DNA of 64,000 bases from Flavobacterium sp. Root901 (GTDB taxonomy: Bacteria > Bacteroidota > Bacteroidia > Flavobacteriales > Flavobacteriaceae), in contig NZ_LMJB01000010.1 of assembly GCF_001429765.1 (NCBI RefSeq), forward strand, positions 134,296-198,295, in the 5' to 3' direction. This document shows positions 1 to 7,096 of the stretch, one piece after another (within the stretch, counting starts at the first letter, position 1; each line of letters starts with the position of its first letter). Below the pieces are notes generated by a model that ran no database searches, had not been told where the DNA came from, and saw nothing but the letters and a program-made list of their open reading frames with translations. Made by a program: the position numbers and the translations under genes.

Positions 1-8
1 AAAAAAAT

Positions 9-416
9 CTACCGATATTTTGTTCCTGGCGGAACATCTTTACGATGTCCATTATTTGAATTTTAAATAATTAATAATCTCGTTGAGATAAAATATTATT
101 AACCAAAATGGGATATAAAATGTATAGTCCCTACGGGACAAAAAATCGGTGTATACAAAAAAAATCTACCGATATTTTGTTCCTGGCGGAACATCTTTAC
201 GATGTCCATTATTTGAATTTTAAATAATTAATAATCTCGTTGAGATAAAATAAAAAAATCTACCGATATTTTGTTCCTGGCGGAACATCTTTACGATGTC
301 CATTATTTGAATTTTAAATAATTAATAATCTCGTTGAGATAAAATATTATTAACCAAAATGGGATATAGAATGTATAGTCCCTACGGGACAAAAAATCGG
401 TGTATACAAAAAAAAT
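9..416. repeat. Tandem 157-bp repeat units rich in small hairpins
   Basis: Units start with CTACCGATATTTT at 9, 166, 260 and 417. Units 1 (9-165) and 3 (260-416) are 157 bp and, by eye, differ at one base. Unit 2 (166-259) is 94 bp and lacks the distal part that carries the GTCCC-TAC-GGGAC hairpin. Each full unit holds TGTTCC/GGAACA (21-36 in unit 1), ACATC/GATGT (34-48, overlapping the first by 3 nt, so the two cannot form together), ATCTC/GAGAT (77-89) and GTCCC/GGGAC (127-139). The near-identity points to recent duplication. The neighbouring IS200-like gene suggests a REP/RAYT-type element; that link is inference. Confidence 0.85.
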
Positions 417-516
417 CTACCGATATTTTGTTCCTAGCAGAAAATCTTTCTAACTCAATGTTTATAAATCAAAATATAGGTAGCAAGGAATCCCGTTAGG
501 GATAAAATATCGGTAG
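417..516. repeat. Degenerate repeat copy with inverted ends
   Basis: CTACCGATATTTTG at 417 faces CAAAATATAGGTAG ending at 483, so the ends form an inverted repeat. The internal hairpins of the intact units are broken here. A further short piece (484-516) has an ATCCC-GTTA-GGGAT hairpin at 490-503 followed by AAAATATCGGTAG. This reads as an older, decayed member of the family in 9-416. Confidence 0.7.
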
Positions 517-539
517 AAAAAAATCACGCAACAGCTTAT

Positions 540-686
540 GTCCCATAGGGACTATATTCCGGCAAACTACACAAAGAAAGAATATTCTTTCTTTTTTAAT
601 ATATTTGAAAAATGATTATCCTATTCCATTAGGAATAATATATAGGTAGAAAAGATAAAACAATAAAAAAAATGTCCCGTAGGGAC
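540..686. repeat. Three hairpins leading into the transposase gene
   Basis: GTCCC-ATA-GGGAC (540-552), TATTCC-ATTA-GGAATA (622-637, followed by a GGTAG) and GTCCC-GTA-GGGAC (674-686). The last one ends 8 nt before the transposase start codon. They belong to the hairpin family of 1-516 and 63809-63939. Palindromes next to a Y1 transposase are the usual arrangement for RAYT/REP systems; whether these are its substrate is not shown. Confidence 0.65.
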
Positions 687-694
687 TACACATA

Positions 695-1156
695 ATGGCA
701 AATACCTACACACAAATTCATATACATTTTGTTTTTGCTGTAAAATATAAACAAGCAGTTATACATGCAACCTGGAAAAATGATTTATACAAATACATTT
801 CAGGAATTATCAAAAACAATAACCATAAATTATTAGCGATCAATGGTGTTTCTGATCATGTTCATATTTTGGTTGGAATACGTCCGGCTCAATCCATATC
901 TGAACTGATGAAAAGCATAAAGCAAAATTCATCGAAATGGATAAATGAAAATAAATTTACCAAAATTCATTTTGAATGGCAGGAAGGATACGGTGCGTTT
1001 TCCTATAGTAAATCTCAATTAAGCGCAGTTGCGAATTATATAGAGAATCAGGAACAGCATCATAAAACCAAAACCTTTAAAGAAGAATACATCAATTTTC
1101 TCGAAAAATTTGAAGTTGATTATGATGAAAAGTTTATTTTTAAAGAATTAATTTGA
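695..1156 (+). CDS. IS200-like / REP-associated Y1 transposase
   Basis: A 153-residue HUH nuclease of the IS200/IS605 Y1 superfamily. The metal-binding HUH motif is His55-Val-His57 in DHVHILVG. The probable nucleophile is Tyr115 in NYIENQ, with Gln119 four residues on, as in Y1 enzymes. Such enzymes nick and rejoin single-stranded DNA at hairpin sites. The length is normal for the family and there is no frameshift, so the gene looks intact. No TnpB is beside it. Hairpin repeats fill the 690 bp upstream, which favours a RAYT-type (REP-associated) enzyme over a classical IS. No clear ribosome binding site is seen, as is common in this phylum. Confidence 0.9.
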   Translation: MANTYTQIHIHFVFAVKYKQAVIHATWKNDLYKYISGIIKNNNHKLLAINGVSDHVHILVGIRPAQSISELMKSIKQNSSKWINENKFTKIHFEWQEGYGAFSYSKSQLSAVANYIENQEQHHKTKTFKEEYINFLEKFEVDYDEKFIFKELI

Positions 1157-1186
1157 AATAATCTTTTAAATCAATCTCCAAAATAA

Positions 1187-2092
1187 ATGAAGAAAATAAC
1201 CATCCTTATTTTTATACTGCTTTGCTGTTGTAACAAAGAAAAAACAGCAGAAACTTCAAAAGCAGGCTTAAAATTAATTCCGGAAGAAGATACTTATTTT
1301 AAGCAGATAAAAAATAATGATGTTAAACTTCCTAAACCTTCTTATGGAGACTGGCTGTTTTCCCATAACGAAAATGGACAAACTTTTGAACAATATTACA
1401 GGTCTAAGCATATTGTTCCAACTAAGGAGGAAAATATTATTTACATAAAACCGATTGGAAATTTTAATTCTCTGCAAAAGAAACAGATTCAGCTTGTTAA
1501 TGAATATTTAGAAATTTATTTCCAGTTAAAAACAAAAACTTTAGAACCCATTTCTAATGATGTTGTGCCAAATTCTGCAAGACGAATGATTGAAGATCAT
1601 GAACAATTATTGGCTGGATATCTTTTAAATGATGTTTTAAAAGAAGAAAAGCCTGAAAATAGCATTGCATTAATGGGACTTTCAGAATTGGATTTATATC
1701 CTAAACCGGAATGGAATTTTGTTTTTGGTCTGGCTTCATATAGAGATAAAGTAGGGGTAAGTTCAATTTACAGATTACAGGACGGAGAACTGACTACGGA
1801 AAATTTTAATTTATGTTTATCCCGATTACTTAAAATTAGTTCTCATGAAATTGGGCATATGTTTGGTCTGCACCATTGCACAAATGCAGATTGTGTAATG
1901 AACGGCACTAACAGCATGGAAGAAACAGACAGGCATTCGATAAGATTGTGTTCTGTGTGCCAAAGAAAATTAAATTCCTGTATTCAATACGATAACAAAA
2001 AACGATTAGCAGACTTAGAGCATTTTTTTAAAAGAAATAATCTAATCGAAGAATATCAAGCAATGAAAAAAGACATTTCGGTCATAGAATAA
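1187..2092 (+). CDS. Archaemetzincin-like zinc metalloprotease, predicted lipoprotein
   Basis: A 301-residue protein with a short hydrophobic leader and a Cys cluster at 13-15 (FILLCCCN), so probably a lipoprotein outside the cytoplasm. The core is HEIGHMFGLHHC: zinc ligands His220, His224, His230 and base Glu221. It is followed by Cys231, Cys236, Met238 and a CxxC at 255/258. This HExxHxxGxxHC-x4-C-x-M...CxxC pattern is the archaemetzincin (peptidase M54) signature, including its second structural zinc site. Family members are usually shorter and cytoplasmic, so the leader and long N-terminal region are unusual. The next gene starts 1 nt after its stop, implying co-transcription. Substrate unknown. 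Confidence 0.85.
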   Translation: MKKITILIFILLCCCNKEKTAETSKAGLKLIPEEDTYFKQIKNNDVKLPKPSYGDWLFSHNENGQTFEQYYRSKHIVPTKEENIIYIKPIGNFNSLQKKQIQLVNEYLEIYFQLKTKTLEPISNDVVPNSARRMIEDHEQLLAGYLLNDVLKEEKPENSIALMGLSELDLYPKPEWNFVFGLASYRDKVGVSSIYRLQDGELTTENFNLCLSRLLKISSHEIGHMFGLHHCTNADCVMNGTNSMEETDRHSIRLCSVCQRKLNSCIQYDNKKRLADLEHFFKRNNLIEEYQAMKKDISVIE

Positions 2093-2093
2093 A

Positions 2094-2624
2094 ATGAAAG
2101 CAATAAAAATTTTAGCCATAACAGGCAGTACAAGAAAAAACTCCAGTAATTTTAAAATCTTAAAGTATATTTCAGCGCATTTAAAAACGGATTTTGAAGT
2201 CGAAATATTTGAAGATTTAGGTCGAATTCCACACTTTAATCCGGACTTAGATACAGAAAACCCGCCTGAAGAAATTACTGTAATGAGAAATAAAATAGAC
2301 GGCGCAGACGGAATTATTATCTGCACGCCGGAGTATGTTTTTAGTCTGCCGGGAAGTTTAAAAAATGTTTTAGAATGGTGTGTATCAACAACGATATTTT
2401 CTAATAAAAAGACAGGTTTAATAACCGCTTCGGCATCTGGAGAAATGGGACACGAGCAGCTTTTGTTAATTATGAAAACCCTTGAAGCTAAATTTGATAC
2501 TAATACACAGCTTTTAATTCAGGGTATAAGAGGAAAAATCGATGCTGACGGAAAAATAATGAATGAAGAAACAGAAATTGCACTTCAAAACTTTATAAAT
2601 AACTTTGAGAATCAATTTTTATAG
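2094..2624 (+). CDS. NAD(P)H-dependent FMN reductase family protein
   Basis: A 176-residue flavodoxin-fold protein. The N-terminal ITGSTRKNSSNFK matches the phosphate-binding loop of NADPH-dependent FMN reductases, and TPEYVFSLPGSLKNVLEW is the family's characteristic central segment contacting flavin. Such proteins use NAD(P)H to reduce FMN or quinone/azo substrates in the cytoplasm. The ATG lies 1 nt after the stop of the metalloprotease gene, so the two are probably translated from one message. Substrate cannot be told from sequence. Confidence 0.85.
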   Translation: MKAIKILAITGSTRKNSSNFKILKYISAHLKTDFEVEIFEDLGRIPHFNPDLDTENPPEEITVMRNKIDGADGIIICTPEYVFSLPGSLKNVLEWCVSTTIFSNKKTGLITASASGEMGHEQLLLIMKTLEAKFDTNTQLLIQGIRGKIDADGKIMNEETEIALQNFINNFENQFL

Positions 2625-2656
2625 TAGATTTACTTTTCTAAAATTCAGTACTCAAA

Positions 2657-3529
2657 ATGGTTACAAGAAGAAACTTTATTATAAACACAAGTCTGGCTGC
2701 TACGGCTGTTCTGGCTTTACCGTCATTAGCATTTTCTATGAATAAAAAAGAAATAGGTTTGCAGTTATATACATTACGTGAAGAACTTCCGAAAAATGTA
2801 AAACAAACTTTAGAAAAAGTTGCTGCGTCAGGATATACAAATGTAGAGACTTATGGTTTTTCGATAAAAGATCAGTTTTGGGGTTTGTTTCCGGCTGAGT
2901 TGAAAAAGATTTTAGACAATAATAACCTAAAAGCAGTAAGTGGACATTATAATCTAGGAAGCTTTTTGTACGACGGAAATACAACAGAACTCATCGCGGC
3001 AATCGAAGCGGCGAAGATTTTAAAAAATGAATTTTTAACCGTTCCGTGGGTCGATGAACCTTTTAGGAAAAGTATCGACGATTATAAAAAGATTGCTGTG
3101 CGTTTAAATCAGGCCGCCAAAATGTGTGCAGATGCAGGTTTAAAATTGGCGTATCACAATCACGACTTTGAATTTAAAAAACATGACGATGTTACCGGCT
3201 ACGAGATTCTTTTAAATGAAACCGATAAAAATCTGGTTTATTTTGAATTAGACTTATATTGGGTGGTTCGTTCAGGAAATGATCCGTTGAAATTATTCAA
3301 AGAAAATCCGGGACGTTTTAAAATGTGGCATATTAAAGATATGGACAAAACAAATAAGGCTTTAAACACAGAAATAGGAGCAGGATCAATAGACTTTAAA
3401 CCTTTTTTTGCAGCGGCAAAACAATCCGGAATGGTGCATTTTTTTGTAGAACAGGAAAATAATTTTGCTGTAAATTCTTTTCAATCCATTCAAACAAGCT
3501 CTGATTTTATTTCAAAAGAATTGATCTAA
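2657..3529 (+). CDS. Tat-exported sugar phosphate isomerase/epimerase
   Basis: A 290-residue TIM-barrel protein of the xylose-isomerase-like/AP-endonuclease-2 family. The N-terminus is a twin-arginine signal (VTRRNFI followed by a hydrophobic stretch and ALPSLAFS), so it is predicted to be exported folded. Likely metal ligands are the acidic and His residues in VETYGF, AYHNHDFEF, FELDLYWVV, MWHIKDMD and FVEQEN, placed on successive strands as in the family. Secreted homologues in Bacteroidota often act on carbohydrates. No sugar-utilisation genes flank it, so the substrate is open. Confidence 0.85.
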   Translation: MVTRRNFIINTSLAATAVLALPSLAFSMNKKEIGLQLYTLREELPKNVKQTLEKVAASGYTNVETYGFSIKDQFWGLFPAELKKILDNNNLKAVSGHYNLGSFLYDGNTTELIAAIEAAKILKNEFLTVPWVDEPFRKSIDDYKKIAVRLNQAAKMCADAGLKLAYHNHDFEFKKHDDVTGYEILLNETDKNLVYFELDLYWVVRSGNDPLKLFKENPGRFKMWHIKDMDKTNKALNTEIGAGSIDFKPFFAAAKQSGMVHFFVEQENNFAVNSFQSIQTSSDFISKELI

Positions 3530-3578
3530 AATCAAATCATCAAAATGTCTTATTTTTGTAAAAATAAATTTTAACATT

Positions 3579-3929
3579 ATGCAGAACATCAAAACAAGCA
3601 AAGAATTTATAAAAGGAGATGAAATAGAGTGGGAAGTAGTTGGGGAAGGAATCAAACGAAAAATCCTTGCTTTTGATGATAAGATTATGCTTGTAAACGT
3701 ACATTTTGAAAAGGGCGGAATTGGTGTTCTCCACGACCATTACCATTCTCAGGTAACATATATAGCAAGCGGGAAATTTGATGTAACGATAAGCGGCGTA
3801 ACACAAACATTAAAAGAAGGCGATAGTTTTTATATTCCGCCTCATGCAGTTCATGGCGTTGTGTGCTTAGAAAGCGGAATGTTGACAGATGTTTTCAGTC
3901 CGGTAAGAGAAGATTTTTTAAAATTGTAA
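3579..3929 (+). CDS. KdgF-like cupin
   Basis: A 116-residue single-domain cupin. Motif 1 is HDHYHSQVTYIASGKF and motif 2 GDSFYIPPHAVHGV, giving the His/Gln/His metal ligands. The flanking EIEWEVVGEGIKRKIL and DVFSPVREDFLKL resemble KdgF, which helps linearise 4,5-unsaturated uronates from pectin or alginate. There is no polysaccharide lyase or uronate gene nearby, so only the fold and metal site are well supported. Confidence 0.8.
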   Translation: MQNIKTSKEFIKGDEIEWEVVGEGIKRKILAFDDKIMLVNVHFEKGGIGVLHDHYHSQVTYIASGKFDVTISGVTQTLKEGDSFYIPPHAVHGVVCLESGMLTDVFSPVREDFLKL

Positions 3930-3966
3930 AACTTTTAAAATCAACTGAATATTTATTTTAGAAGCT

Positions 3967-4028
3967 CGATCTGATCTTACATTTAAAAATTTTATAACTT
4001 TTTTAAAGTTTTGATTAAGATTAGATCG
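3967..4028. promoter_or_regulatory. 13-bp inverted repeat upstream of the MFS gene
   Basis: CGATCTGATCTTA (3967-3979) and TAAGATTAGATCG (4016-4028) are inverted copies with 12 of 13 positions matching, 36 nt apart. The right arm lies between a TTTG (4010-4013) and a TATTTTTG (4030-4037) that look like -33 and -7 boxes. Two distant half-elements around a promoter could be a repressor operator; no regulator gene is adjacent. Confidence 0.45.
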
Positions 4029-4029
4029 G

Positions 4030-4037
4030 TATTTTTG
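4030..4037 (+). promoter_or_regulatory. Candidate -7 box (TATTTTTG) for the MFS gene
   Basis: Matches the Bacteroidota TAnnTTTG consensus with a TTTG 16 nt upstream. It ends 4 nt before the ATG at 4042, so the transcript would start at or near the start codon. Confidence 0.4.
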
Positions 4038-4041
4038 CATC

Positions 4042-5226
4042 ATGAATTTATCCAAAACCAACGTCCTTTTTATGGCAGTCTGCACTGGTCTTATAGTTGC
4101 AAATTTGTACTACTGCCAGCCTTTGATTGTTTTAATTGCCAACGAATTTAAAATTCCCGAAGCGAGTGCCGGGACAATTACGTATTTAACTCAGGCCGGT
4201 TATGCAATTGGGTTATTTTTTATGGTGCCTCTTGGCGATAAAATAGAAAGAAAGAAACAGATTTTAATGACTACTTTTGCCTCAGTAATTGCATTAATAA
4301 TAGCAGCAACGGCAAAAAGTTTTCTCATTTTGCAAATTGCTTCTTTACTTATTGGAGTTACCTCTATTGTACCGCAGCTTATTCTGCCTTTGGCGGCTTC
4401 ATTAAGCGCACCGGAACAAAGAGGAAAAGTTGTTGGAACTATAATGAGCGGTTTATTGGTCGGAATTTTACTTTCCAGAACGTTAAGCGGTTTTATTGGA
4501 GAAGTTCTTGGCTGGAGATCTATGTTTTATATCGCTGCCGGAATTTGTCTTTCCATCTTTTTTGTAATTCAGAGTAAATTTCCGGTAAACAAACCGCAGT
4601 TTCAGGGAACTTACGGGCAATTAATTCAGTCTCTTTTTACACTTATAAAAACACAGCCTGTTTTGCGTGAAGCCACAGCGATCAATGTTTTCAGTTTTGC
4701 TCAGTTTGGAGCTTTTTGGACTACAATGGTTTTGCTGCTTTCAGGAGAGCCATTTCATTTTAACAGTGCTACAATTGGTTTGTTTGGAATTGTTGGCGCA
4801 TCAGGAGCTTTGGCCGCGCCTTTGGTTGGAAAAATTGGAGACAAAGGAAATTCAAGAATTGCTGTTGGTTACGGTTGTCTGTTGATTTTAATCAGCTTCC
4901 TGGTTTTTTATTTTTCAATCGAAAGTGTAATCGGAATTGCGATTGGAATTGTCTTTATTGATATTGGAATTCAGGGTGTTCATATTTCAAACCAAACAAG
5001 AGTTTATTCGCTATTGCCAGAAGCCAGAAACAGATTAAATACTGTATTTATGTCGTTTAGCTTTTTAGGAACTGCTGCCGGATCTGCTTACGGATTATTA
5101 TTATGGAAATTAGGAGGATGGCATGCTGTAACTATTGGCTGTATGGTTTTATCTTTATTATCCTTAACAGTCTACGGCCTCACTTATAAATCAAAATCTA
5201 AAAAAGCGAAACCACAAATTGATTAA
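4042..5226 (+). CDS. MFS transporter
   Basis: A 394-residue integral membrane protein with about 12 hydrophobic segments. Early segment ANLYYCQPLIVLIA followed by GDKIERKKQI (the MFS loop 2-3 motif variant) and the internal repeat place it among AraJ/YnfM-like drug or sugar efflux carriers. It stands alone. The promoter region carries a 13-bp inverted repeat (3967-4028). The -7-like box ends 4 nt from this ATG, so either the mRNA is leaderless or Met11 (4072) is used; Met11 would cut into the first membrane segment, so I keep the first ATG. Substrate unknown. Confidence 0.85.
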   Translation: MNLSKTNVLFMAVCTGLIVANLYYCQPLIVLIANEFKIPEASAGTITYLTQAGYAIGLFFMVPLGDKIERKKQILMTTFASVIALIIAATAKSFLILQIASLLIGVTSIVPQLILPLAASLSAPEQRGKVVGTIMSGLLVGILLSRTLSGFIGEVLGWRSMFYIAAGICLSIFFVIQSKFPVNKPQFQGTYGQLIQSLFTLIKTQPVLREATAINVFSFAQFGAFWTTMVLLLSGEPFHFNSATIGLFGIVGASGALAAPLVGKIGDKGNSRIAVGYGCLLILISFLVFYFSIESVIGIAIGIVFIDIGIQGVHISNQTRVYSLLPEARNRLNTVFMSFSFLGTAAGSAYGLLLWKLGGWHAVTIGCMVLSLLSLTVYGLTYKSKSKKAKPQID

Positions 5227-5238
5227 AAAATTAATTTG

Positions 5239-5246
5239 TAAATTTG
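5239..5246 (+). promoter_or_regulatory. Candidate -7 box (TAAATTTG)
   Basis: Exact match to TAnnTTTG, 22 nt before the immunophilin ATG, with a TTG 17 nt upstream. Confidence 0.55.
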
Positions 5247-5268
5247 CGTTCAAATTAAAAATAACAAC

Positions 5269-6201
5269 ATGGAAAACGGAATATACGCTAAATTCAATAC
5301 TAGTAAAGGTTCGATTTTAGTAAAACTTACACACGACTTAACACCTGGAACTGTAGGGAATTTTGTAGCTCTTGCAGAAGGTAATATGGAAAATAAAGTG
5401 AAACCTCAGGGACAAAAATTCTATGACGGATTAAACTTTCACCGAGTAATTCCTGATTTTATGATTCAGGGAGGATGTCCTAAAGGAACAGGAACCGGAG
5501 ATCCGGGGTATAAATTTGATGATGAATTTGTACCAAGTTTAAAACACGATCGTCCGGGAGTTTTATCTATGGCAAATTCAGGACCAGGAACAAACGGTTC
5601 TCAGTTTTTTATCACTCACGTTCCAACTCCTTGGTTAGACGGAAAACACACTGTTTTTGGTCACGTTGTTGAAGGACAAGATATTGTTGATGCTGTTGCT
5701 CAGGGTGATGCATTAGAATCTGTAGAAATTATCAGAGTTGGAGAAGAAGCTCAAAAATGGAATGCTATTGAGTCTTTTATTGGTTTAAAAGGTGCCCGTC
5801 TAAAAAGAGAAGCAGCTTTAAAAGCAGAATCTGAAGCAAAAATGGAGCAGTTAGCAGCTGGTTTTGATAAAACTGAAAGCGGTTTACGTTACAAAATGAT
5901 CCAAAAAGGCGAAGGTAAAAGAGCTGAAGCAGGAAAAACAGTTTCTGTTCATTATGAAGGATCTTTAGAAAACGGAAAAGTTTTTGATTCCTCTTATCCA
6001 CGTAAAAAACCAATCGAATTCAAATTAGGAATTGGACAAGTTATCGAAGGATGGGACGAAGGTATTGCTTTATTACAAGTTGGAGACAAAGCTCGTTTTG
6101 TAATTCCATCTGATTTAGCTTACGGACCATCAGGAGCAGGAGGTGTTATTCCTCCACACGCAACTTTGATTTTTGACGTTGAATTAATGGACGTAAAATA
6201 A
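5269..6201 (+). CDS. Cyclophilin-FKBP dual peptidyl-prolyl isomerase
   Basis: A 310-residue fusion of two unrelated PPIase folds. Residues 1-157 are cyclophilin: FHRVIPDFMIQGG with catalytic Arg59, QFF at 112-114, Trp122 and His127. Residues 165-200 are a charged helical linker. Residues 203-310 are FKBP: Tyr229, Asp240, Val258-Ile259, Trp262, Tyr285 and Phe302 line the expected pocket. All key residues of both sites are present. There is no signal peptide, so it is probably a cytoplasmic folding helper. Dual-family immunophilins of this order (CFBP) have been described from Flavobacterium, as I recall. A strong terminator follows at 6238-6264. Confidence 0.95.
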   Translation: MENGIYAKFNTSKGSILVKLTHDLTPGTVGNFVALAEGNMENKVKPQGQKFYDGLNFHRVIPDFMIQGGCPKGTGTGDPGYKFDDEFVPSLKHDRPGVLSMANSGPGTNGSQFFITHVPTPWLDGKHTVFGHVVEGQDIVDAVAQGDALESVEIIRVGEEAQKWNAIESFIGLKGARLKREAALKAESEAKMEQLAAGFDKTESGLRYKMIQKGEGKRAEAGKTVSVHYEGSLENGKVFDSSYPRKKPIEFKLGIGQVIEGWDEGIALLQVGDKARFVIPSDLAYGPSGAGGVIPPHATLIFDVELMDVK

Positions 6202-6237
6202 TAAGATAAGAGACAATTTAAAGTTGTTTTAAATAAT

Positions 6238-6270
6238 AATCCCATTCGCAGGCCGAATGGGATTTTTTTT
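6238..6270 (+). terminator. Rho-independent terminator
   Basis: AATCCCATTCG (6238-6248) pairs with CGAATGGGATT (6254-6264) over a 5-nt loop, with T-run to 6270. Ends the immunophilin transcript. Confidence 0.9.
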
Positions 6271-6298
6271 ATATTTACTGAAAACAAACCAAATAAAA

Positions 6299-6607
6299 AT
6301 GAAATTAAGAATATTAAGCATAGCGTTTATTATGCTGTTAGTAACGGCATGTGGTTCTAAAAAAACAACAGCTGCAGTCAGCGCACAAACTCAGGTTGAA
6401 ACAAAAGCAGTAGCTGAATTAACACCAGAATTGGCAGAAGGTAAAAATTTATATGAAAACAGCTGCGCCAAATGCCATAAATTATACGAACCGGCTAAAT
6501 TTAGTAAAGAAGAATGGCAGCCAATTTTAGTTCGTATGCAAAAGAAAGCAAAACTTGACGATGTGAAAATGGCTTCGATAACAAATTACATTCACTCACA
6601 ATTGTAA
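6299..6607 (+). CDS. Small c-type cytochrome lipoprotein
   Basis: A 102-residue protein with lipobox LVTAC (Cys18), so anchored by lipid outside the cytoplasm. It has one haem-c site, Cys56-Ala-Lys-Cys59-His60, with Met80 or Met91 as possible sixth ligand. The mature domain is shorter than a classical cytochrome c. I chose the ATG at 6299 because an upstream in-frame ATG at 6257 lies inside the preceding terminator stem and would spoil the signal peptide. Probably a periplasmic electron carrier or sensor; partner unknown. Confidence 0.85.
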   Translation: MKLRILSIAFIMLLVTACGSKKTTAAVSAQTQVETKAVAELTPELAEGKNLYENSCAKCHKLYEPAKFSKEEWQPILVRMQKKAKLDDVKMASITNYIHSQL

Positions 6608-6624
6608 TTTACATTAAAAAACTA

Positions 6625-6650
6625 AAACCTGCTTAAAGCAGGTTTTTTTG
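6625..6650 (+). terminator. Rho-independent terminator
   Basis: AAACCTGCTT and AAGCAGGTTT arms followed by a run of T. Ends the cytochrome gene. Confidence 0.85.
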
Positions 6651-6664
6651 TTTTCAAACAGATA

Positions 6665-6694
6665 CAAAAAAAAACACCTTCACAATGAGGTGTT
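6665..6694 (-). terminator. Terminator of the Rnk-like gene
   Basis: AACACCT (6673-6679) and AGGTGTT (6688-6694) form a hairpin. Read on the minus strand it is followed by a T-run (6665-6674). Confidence 0.75.
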
Positions 6695-6700
6695 TAAAAG

Positions 6701-7096
6701 TTAAGAATGATGTACAGCCGAATTATCTACAGCAATTATTTTTAAGGTTTTAATGCCGGCCGGTAATTCCCAATCTACTTGGTCATTTTCTTTAAAACCA
6801 ATAATTGCAACACTTAAAGGTGCTAAAATTGAAATTTTAGATTGTTTTACATCGGCAGATGAAGGCAGTACAATTTGAATTTTCATTTGCTTATTTGCTT
6901 TTACATCTTCGATTGTTACAAAAGAATTAATCCTGATTACAGTACTGTCGAGTTCGCTTTCTTTGCTTATTACGGCACGATCAAGTTCTTGCGAAAGCTG
7001 ATTGGCTTCTTTTGTATTTGTCAAATTTTTACTTTTTAAAATCAATTCTCTTAAAAATTGATAATCTGATTTACAGAAAGTGGGTGTTGGTTTCAT
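6701..7096 (-). CDS. Rnk/GreA C-terminal domain protein
   Basis: A 131-residue protein. Residues 1-50 are a short helical region (SDYQFLRELI...ANQLSQELDRA) and the rest an FKBP-like GreA/GreB C-terminal domain, ending PLSVAIIGFKENDQVDWELPAG. This layout is that of Rnk, the nucleoside diphosphate kinase regulator, which binds RNA polymerase through the same domain but lacks the long GreA coiled coil. Monocistronic, with its own terminator at 6665-6694. A second GreA-like protein lies at 63338-63787. Confidence 0.75.
   Translation of the reverse strand: MKPTPTFCKSDYQFLRELILKSKNLTNTKEANQLSQELDRAVISKESELDSTVIRINSFVTIEDVKANKQMKIQIVLPSSADVKQSKISILAPLSVAIIGFKENDQVDWELPAGIKTLKIIAVDNSAVHHS

Noticed and set aside
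695..1156. Complete IS605-type element with TnpB
   Set aside because: No TnpB/IscB-like frame or guide RNA-like region is adjacent; the next gene is a metalloprotease. A stand-alone REP-associated enzyme is the better reading.
6257..6298. Longer start for the cytochrome gene
   Set aside because: The ATG at 6257 is inside the terminator stem of the previous gene and would put 14 extra residues before a good lipoprotein signal.
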